A stretch of DNA of 64,000 nt from Microcebus murinus (Eukaryota > Chordata > Mammalia > Primates > Cheirogaleidae): NCBI RefSeq assembly GCF_040939455.1, contig NC_134106.1:89039001-89103000 (forward strand), read 5' to 3'. Every line of letters starts with the position of its first letter. The first letter of the stretch is position 1. Shown one piece after another: positions 58,781 through 64,000 of this stretch. The notes beneath the pieces are model-generated. The model did not search any database. It was not told the origin of the DNA and saw nothing but the letters and a program-made list of their open reading frames with translations. The translations under genes were made by a program, and so were the position numbers.

Positions 58781-59269
58781 CATAAAAAAAAAAAAAAAAG
58801 ACAAAAACAAAAACAAACAAAAAAAAAACCTATTTTAAGTGAGTAAATGAACAATTGAGTGGATGGAAGAACCCCTAAACTGGCATTTCCACCATTAACT
58901 ATGGCTCATCCTGTGGTATGTGTGCTAGCAGTGCAAGGCACAGGAACACTCCTCAGCTTGGAGGATTTTCAATCTCTATTCCCACACTGCTGGCACCTCC
59001 AGGGTCTCATGTCTTTACACTTTTCTCCATGTGATAGGGAAAGCTATAAAAATACTAGCAGGGTACTGAACTGAGTCAAAAGACTTAGGTTTCTACTGGC
59101 CTATATTTTCTGTGGCCTATATTTTCATTTACCAGAAAGAAATTATAGAAGACATGTTATTTCTCTGAGCCTCATTTTTGTTTTCTAGGAAATGGCAACT
59201 ATTAATATGAATGGTATCTGATTAGCTCACAAGGTTGTTGGAAGGTTCACTCAAGATGATGTATTTTGC

Positions 59270-59640
59270 TAGGCATTCATTCATTTATTCCTTCATTTAT
59301 GAAACATTTACCAAATACTCTATTCCAGGAACAGTGGAAAAGACTGGGTATACAAAAGTCTATAGAACTTTACACTTGAGTCTGAGACACTCACTATTGC
59401 ATAGGCAGACTTTACGAGTCTGCATAAATAGTCAGTGACATAAATCTGACAGGAGGAAGAATGGGAAGAGTGGGAAGAATGGGAAGAATGGGAACATGAA
59501 AGATGGGAGTTATTTTTACTAAAGTAGTCAGTATACTAAGGGAGTCAATAATGCTTTCTAGGTCTGGTGGCATTTCAGCAGAGTCTAGAAAGATATGCTG
59601 AGTTTCACCAAGTGGAGAACCAGAAGGAGATGAATATCAC
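59270..59640 (-). mobile_element. L2 3' region, antisense, with a 10-mer tandem repeat
   Basis: CATTCATTCATTTATTCCTT, TTCCAGGAACAGTGGAAAAG and later GGTGGCATTTCAGCAGAGTC fit an antisense L2 passing from its terminus inward. At 59458-59495 a GAAGAATGGG-type decamer is repeated about four times. Confidence 0.55.
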
Positions 59641-59774
59641 TATGAAATTTTGTAGAAGTAAAAGTAAAAAAAAAAAAATTGAATTTGAATAAACAAAATA
59701 GTCCTGCAAAGGTAGTGGTGGGTATAGTCTGTGTTTGATAATATACAACTCTGTGGAAAAGGTGTGCCTGCGTG

Positions 59775-59800
59775 TGCGTGTATGGATGTGTGTGTGTTAT
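59775..59800. repeat. (TG)n-rich tract
   Basis: A short imperfect TG repeat with CG interruptions. Confidence 0.7.
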
Positions 59801-60050
59801 AGCATAGTGAATGTGATCCCCAATTATGGAGATAGACTGCTTGAATTCAAAATCTAGCTCTACCACTTACCAGTGTGTGACTTTGGGCCATGAACTTAAT
59901 TTTCTGTGTCTTAGTTTCCTCTTCTGCAAATCTGAGTTGGTAATAGTACAAGTACATGCCATATAGAGTTCCAAAGATTATATAAGTTTGTATACACAAA
60001 CTGCTTTTAATAATGTCTGACTACTGGACAGAGTAAACACATAATTAACC
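59800..60050 (+). mobile_element. MIR, near full length
   Basis: The whole MIR order is readable: TAGCATAGTGAATGTGATCC, TCTAGCTCTACCACTTACCA, TTTCCTCTTCTGCAAATCTG, AAAGATTATATAAGTTTGTA and GTCTGACTACTGGACAG. Confidence 0.8.
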
Positions 60051-60469
60051 TAGCTATTATTATAATACGTACTATAGTATCATTATTATTATTGATAGAA
60101 TTTACTTATCCATAGAAGCTGTTCTGCTCATTAGGAGGCCTTGAGGGGGAATCATAACTATCAAAAGTAACAGCTTGAGTCCAGAACAACCTAAGTTACG
60201 TTTTCTTCCTCAGTAACCCGACACCACCCAGGGCCAGATGTTAGCACAGGCTGGCCCCAGCATTGTGCAGCCTCTCAGCCTGGGCCAGCTGTGCTGGGTG
60301 CCCTTCCCAAATCCACATGGCTCAATTTCAGGAGAACTCCTGCTGCTAACCATCTCTTCTGGCTCTGCCATGGGCTTGTGAAATGTCATTAGCAAGTTCT
60401 CTCTGATGGATTTTTATCATTTGAGCTCATACAATCCCATACAATGTTATATGGGAAACGGTCCTGGGA

Positions 60470-60625
60470 GAGCGTGTTATCCAGCCCCTTTCCTTTACAG
60501 ATGGTGAATCTGAGCACCAGAGAGAGAAGGAGCCTTGGCCGAGGTCACAGAGTTAATTAATGGAAGGGATAAATTCAGAACACAAATCTGCTGAGTGCCA
60601 GACCAGTGCTCTTTTCCATCCCCTT
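60470..60625 (-). mobile_element. MIR, antisense
   Basis: CTTTACAGATGGTGAATCTG, GGCCGAGGTCACAGAGTTAA and CAGACCAGTGCTCTTTTCCA are reverse MIR landmarks. Confidence 0.7.
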
Positions 60626-60629
60626 GTCC

Positions 60630-61855
60630 TGCTTCTGAATCACCATGCTGACAATGGCAATTAAACATACCATAGCATTAAAAATGTCAGATTTATATCG
60701 TTGTGGTTTTTAATTTCAGTCTCAGGAAACACTATTCTGTTATACACATTGGTTTTAAAATGCAGGTTTAACAACCACAGTGCATGGATTGAGGGGATAA
60801 TAACGCGCAAATTAAAAACAATAATGGTGGAACTGACAATTATATGGCACATTACAGTATAAAGTATTGTACATACATTGTCTTACTTAATTATTTTCTC
60901 TTCACCATAAATAAACACAAGCTTTAGTATGAAAAGAGGATTCTGGCATAGTCCTGCATTCAGGATGGATAGATCTTCCCTGCTCTAGGGTCAGGTCGAA
61001 GGCAATCCCCTATATGAAGCTTGTGTTTCTGCCACCAGCTCAGAGAACAAATTTTATCTTAGCTCCCATGACCTCCTGATTAACAAGAGCACCCTCCAAT
61101 CTTGTACAGTGGAGGATAGCATGTGTGTGTGTAGGTGTGTGTTGTGTTCCCAACCACAGGAGTGCCTTCAGAGTGTTTTATTTCAGTCCTTAGCAGAGTA
61201 GCATGACGCTAGGCAAATAGAATGCCTTCAGAAAAATTCCTATACGCTTATGAATTGGATAAAGTTCACCAATAATGTCTAAGGAAGAATTATTGTAATA
61301 TTGAGAACTATGCTTGTGCATACAATTTTGGTTGGTTGTCAGAAAAGGATTGGAGATTGACAGAAAGTCATGGATAGAATATATAAAATATAATCTATAA
61401 ACTTTTATTAGAAATATTAAAAAAGAATATTTGGACAAAGGATTGATTATAGCTACTTATATATAAATGTAAATATAAACACACATATTTATATGTTATT
61501 GAGAATATTTATGTTTAATAGATTCATTTGTGAAGGTGAAATCTACATATTGATGTTGAGTAGGCATCTAAAAATATTTCCAAAATATGATACCTGAACC
61601 CTTTGTCAATCTATCCTCTCTTCTCTGGTCTTAGTAAATGTCTTTAAGTCTCACCCCATTGATTAAGACAAGGACTAGGAATTACTGTTGCATCATTATT
61701 CTGAATAAACCACAGCATGCAGACATTGCAAAGCCTGTCAGTTAAACTTCGAAAACACACACAGAATCTGTTCACTGTTCTATATCTCCACAGCTATTGC
61801 CCTAGAGAAAATCTCAATCTCTTATTTTTTTTATTAACCCCAAGATTTCGTTGTG
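60630..61855. other. Unassigned DNA, repeat-poor at 60.65-60.9 kb
   Basis: No gene or transposon was recognised. A CGCG word (60804-60807, in ATAACGCGCAAATTAAAAAC) survives in otherwise AT-rich DNA. A TG-rich run is at 61118-61145. The 82-codon minus frame at 61190-61438 has no recognisable domain. Confidence 0.4.
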
Positions 61856-61859
61856 ACTC

Positions 61860-62518
61860 CCTATAATCTAATATTTATTCACTTTTTAAATTTATTTACA
61901 TCAGTAAAATCACTTCTTTACAGTTCTGAGTTTTAACAAATGCATACAATCACATAACTACCAAAGTAATAAGAAATAAAACAGTTTGATTACTCCCCCA
62001 AATTCCCTTTTGCTGCCCCTTTGTGATAAATTTCTCCTTCATTCCACAATCCCTGACAACCACTGATGTGTTTTCTGTAATTTTGTCTTTTCTAGAATAC
62101 CATATAAATGGCAATATATGCAATCTTTTAAGTCTGGCTTCTCTTATGTAGGAAGAACCATTTGAGACTCATCCAGGTTGTCATGCGTGTCAGTAGCTTG
62201 TTCTTTTTTATTGCTGAATACTATTTCATGGTAAAGATGGTTTGCAATCTGTTTTTGAATCCACCAGTTGCAAAGCATTTGACTTACTTCTAGTTCAGAA
62301 TAATCATGCATAAAGTCACGATATACATTCAACTTACAGGTTTTTGTGTGAAAATATCTTTTCATTCCCCTTTGATAATTTCTTAGGAATGAGATTGTTG
62401 GGTCATGATATGTAACATTAACTTTTTAAGAAACTACCAAATTGCTTTTTGGAGTGTCTACCATTTTTTTATGTTCACAAGAAATGTATTAGAGTTCCAG
62501 TTGTTCTATATCCTTGCT
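61860..62518 (-). mobile_element. Old L1M, antisense, segment 1
   Basis: Antisense L1M wording: ATCCCTGACAACCACTGATG, TCTAGAATACCATATAAATG, GTCTGGCTTCTCTTATGTAG, TTATTGCTGAATACTATTTC and TTAGGAATGAGATTGTTGGG. It continues after the MaLR LTR and AT tract. Confidence 0.8.
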
Positions 62519-62521
62519 GAG

Positions 62522-62885
62522 ACTGCATAATTTATAAATAATAGAAATTTATTTCTCAAAGTTCTGGAGACTAGGAAGTGCAAGGTCAATGTGCTAGAAA
62601 GTTTAGTGTCTACTGAGGGCCTGGTCTATGCTTTCAAGATGGCATTTTGAATGCTGTGTTCTCTCATGGCAGAAGGGTGGAAGAAGAAAAAAGGGCCTGG
62701 CTATTTCCATCAGCCCTTTTGTAATGTCCCCCCTTTTGTAAAGTCCCATGAAGATTTCATCCACATGGCCTACTTATTCCTTCAAAGGCCTTCTTAATTC
62801 TGTCATACTTCTTAATACTGTTGCATCAAGGTTTAAGTTTCAATATGAATTTTGGAATGGGCATAGACATTTAAGCCATTACAAT
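62522..62885 (-). mobile_element. MaLR LTR (MLT1/MST-like), antisense, inside L1M
   Basis: TTATTTCTCAAAGTTCTGGA, CTCATGGCAGAAGGGTGGAA, CCACATGGCCTACTTATTCC and GTTTCAATATGAATTTTGGA are the reverse of MaLR LTR wording. It lies between two collinear L1M segments, so it is the later insertion. Confidence 0.75.
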
Positions 62886-62929
62886 ATAATATGTAAAATA
62901 AATACATATATAAAAATTTAGACATAATA

Positions 62930-63007
62930 TTGAAATCTTTTTATTATATATCATATTATATATAATATATAATGTTGAATATATTTTATGTGCTTATTTG
63001 ACACCTG

Positions 63008-63043
<36 letters not shown>
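62930..63043. repeat. AT palindromic tract and (TA)n microsatellite
   Basis: A TATATA-rich stretch with local self-complementarity (62941-62975) precedes a clean (TA)n run at about 63011-63043. Confidence 0.9.
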
Positions 63044-63044
<1 letters not shown>

Positions 63045-63046
<2 letters not shown>

Positions 63047-63458
63047 GGTGAAATATTTTTCAAATCTTTTATCCATGTTTTAATTGGGTTGTTTCTAATT
63101 AAGTTTGAAAGTTATGTATGTGCTCTGTATGTGCTCTTTGTAAGCTATATGTTTTTGAAATATTTTTTCTCAGTCTGTGTCTGGACTATTTATTATCTTA
63201 ACATGGTCTTTCACAGAATAATAGTTTTAAGTTTGATTAATTTTATTTTTCTTTTCTAGATCATGCTTTTTATGACATATCTAAGGTATCTTCACTTTGC
63301 TTAAGATCACAAAATTTTATAGTTTTATGTTATACAGTCAAATTCATGATCAAATTTTGATTACTTTTTTGTAAACAATACATGATATAGGCCAAGATAC
63401 TTTTTGGCAGGTTTTTTTGGCACATGGTTTTTAAATATTACTACTACTTATTTTCAGA
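63045..63458 (-). mobile_element. Old L1M, antisense, segment 2
   Basis: TTTTAATTGGGTTGTTTCTA, TTTTTCTCAGTCTGTGTCTG, TAGATCATGCTTTTTATGAC and TTTTATAGTTTTATGTTATA continue the same L1M in order after segment 1. Confidence 0.8.
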
Positions 63459-63470
63459 ACTATTTGATTA

Positions 63471-63827
63471 TCAATATGGTGCTCAAAGGGTGGTGGTGTT
63501 CACTAGGGATTCGGGGTGTGGGGGGATAGACCCAATCTGAGGGATGTGGTGAATAGTATGAGGGGAAGGGCATACCTCTAATCCTTGCTAGGGAGAGGCA
63601 AAGATATAAAATGTAACCAAAATGTTAAAAAAAAAAATTATCAGGTGTTGGGCAGGTGGGGAGAAGGGGATGGGTATATATATACATTATAAATGCAATG
63701 TACATTGTTGAGGGGATGGACAGGCTTGAAGCTCTGACTCGAAGGGGGAGGGAAGGAAATAGCAATGTATGTAACCTTAACATTTGTACCCCTATATTAT
63801 ACTGAAATTAACAAAAAAGGGGAAAAG
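63471..63827 (+). mobile_element. Two lemur-type L1 3' ends in tandem
   Basis: From about 63510 to 63640 the sequence is the second L1 3'-UTR type (TAGGGAGAGGCAAAGATATA, also at 11.0 kb), ending in an A-run. At 63640 it switches to the first type (TATCAGGTGTTGGGCAGGTG, CTTGAAGCTCTGACTCGAAG, ATGTAACCTTAACATTTGTA), with a second A-rich end. A candidate duplication (AGAACTATTTGATTA / AGCACTATTTATTAA) brackets the pair, at 63457-63471 and 63828-63842. The insertion interrupts the old L1M. Confidence 0.85.
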
Positions 63828-64000
63828 AGCACTATTTATTAAAAAAGGCAACATTTCTCCTCTTCATCATTGATAAAAATCAGTTGAAAATATATGTGGG
63901 GTCTTTTCTTATAGTTATTATTTTACTTCATTGGACTATGTATCTGTCTTTTTATTAATATCAGATTGTCTTGATTAATGTACAAATATGGTAAGTCTTA
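63828..64000 (-). mobile_element. Old L1M, antisense, segment 3 (runs off the window)
   Basis: ATCAGTTGAAAATATATGTG, TTCATTGGACTATGTATCTG and CAGATTGTCTTGATTAATGT continue the same antisense L1M after the L1 3'-end insertion. The element is cut by the window edge. Confidence 0.75.

Overview
This is nuclear DNA from a primate, most likely a strepsirrhine and probably a lemur. It is AT-rich and CpG-poor, and it is built largely from mammalian interspersed repeats (MIR, L2, MaLR LTRs, MER/hAT and Tc1/mariner transposons, old L1M). Layered on these are primate Alu/7SL elements. One Alu (25911-26249) has the lemur-type middle linker containing GTTGGCCAATTAATTTC. Several L1 3' ends finish in motifs such as GTACCCCCATAATATGCTGA, which I associate with lemur L1s. 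The species call rests on memory of these subfamilies, not on a search.

No protein-coding gene, exon, tRNA or functional ncRNA gene could be supported. Every long open frame is either a shadow of a repeat or short and unrecognised. The window reads as gene desert or the inside of a very large intron.

Layout. 1-0.9 kb: a truncated L1 3' end, then an antisense MLT1-type LTR. 0.9-6.2 kb: mostly unassigned, with a long pyrimidine microsatellite grown from a 7SL-monomer tail (3.25-3.66 kb) and a probable LTR (3.67-4.15 kb). 6.2-11.2 kb: a 56-bp palindrome, then stacked antisense L1s of different ages. 12.9-15.0 kb: an Alu and a complete but dead HSMAR2-like mariner. 16-21.5 kb: MIRs, a long ancient L1M 3'-UTR-like block with a C-rich end, and an L1 with a 5' inversion. 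22.6-26.3 kb: an MLT1 split by a hAT element, an L2 holding a U6 pseudogene, a TcMar-type element, and the lemur-type Alu. 27-35 kb: a tiny inverted L1, microsatellites, MIR/L2 pieces and an unnamed mammalian repeat. 35.4-36.0 kb: a MaLR LTR. 36-38 kb: almost repeat-free, with a 12-bp inverted TAATTG repeat that makes it the best candidate for a regulatory element. 38-48 kb: L2, MIR and MER1-like copies, L1M and a probable LTR. 48-61 kb: MIR, L2 and MER5-group fragments and an Alu. 61.9-64 kb: an old antisense L1M interrupted by a MaLR LTR, an AT tract and lemur-type L1 3' ends, running off the window end.

The genes-working-together question does not apply here. What the sequence records is insertion history: nested insertions, target-site duplications, 5' inversions typical of twin priming, and decay. 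I found no convincing undescribed biological system. The findings give the structures most worth checking.
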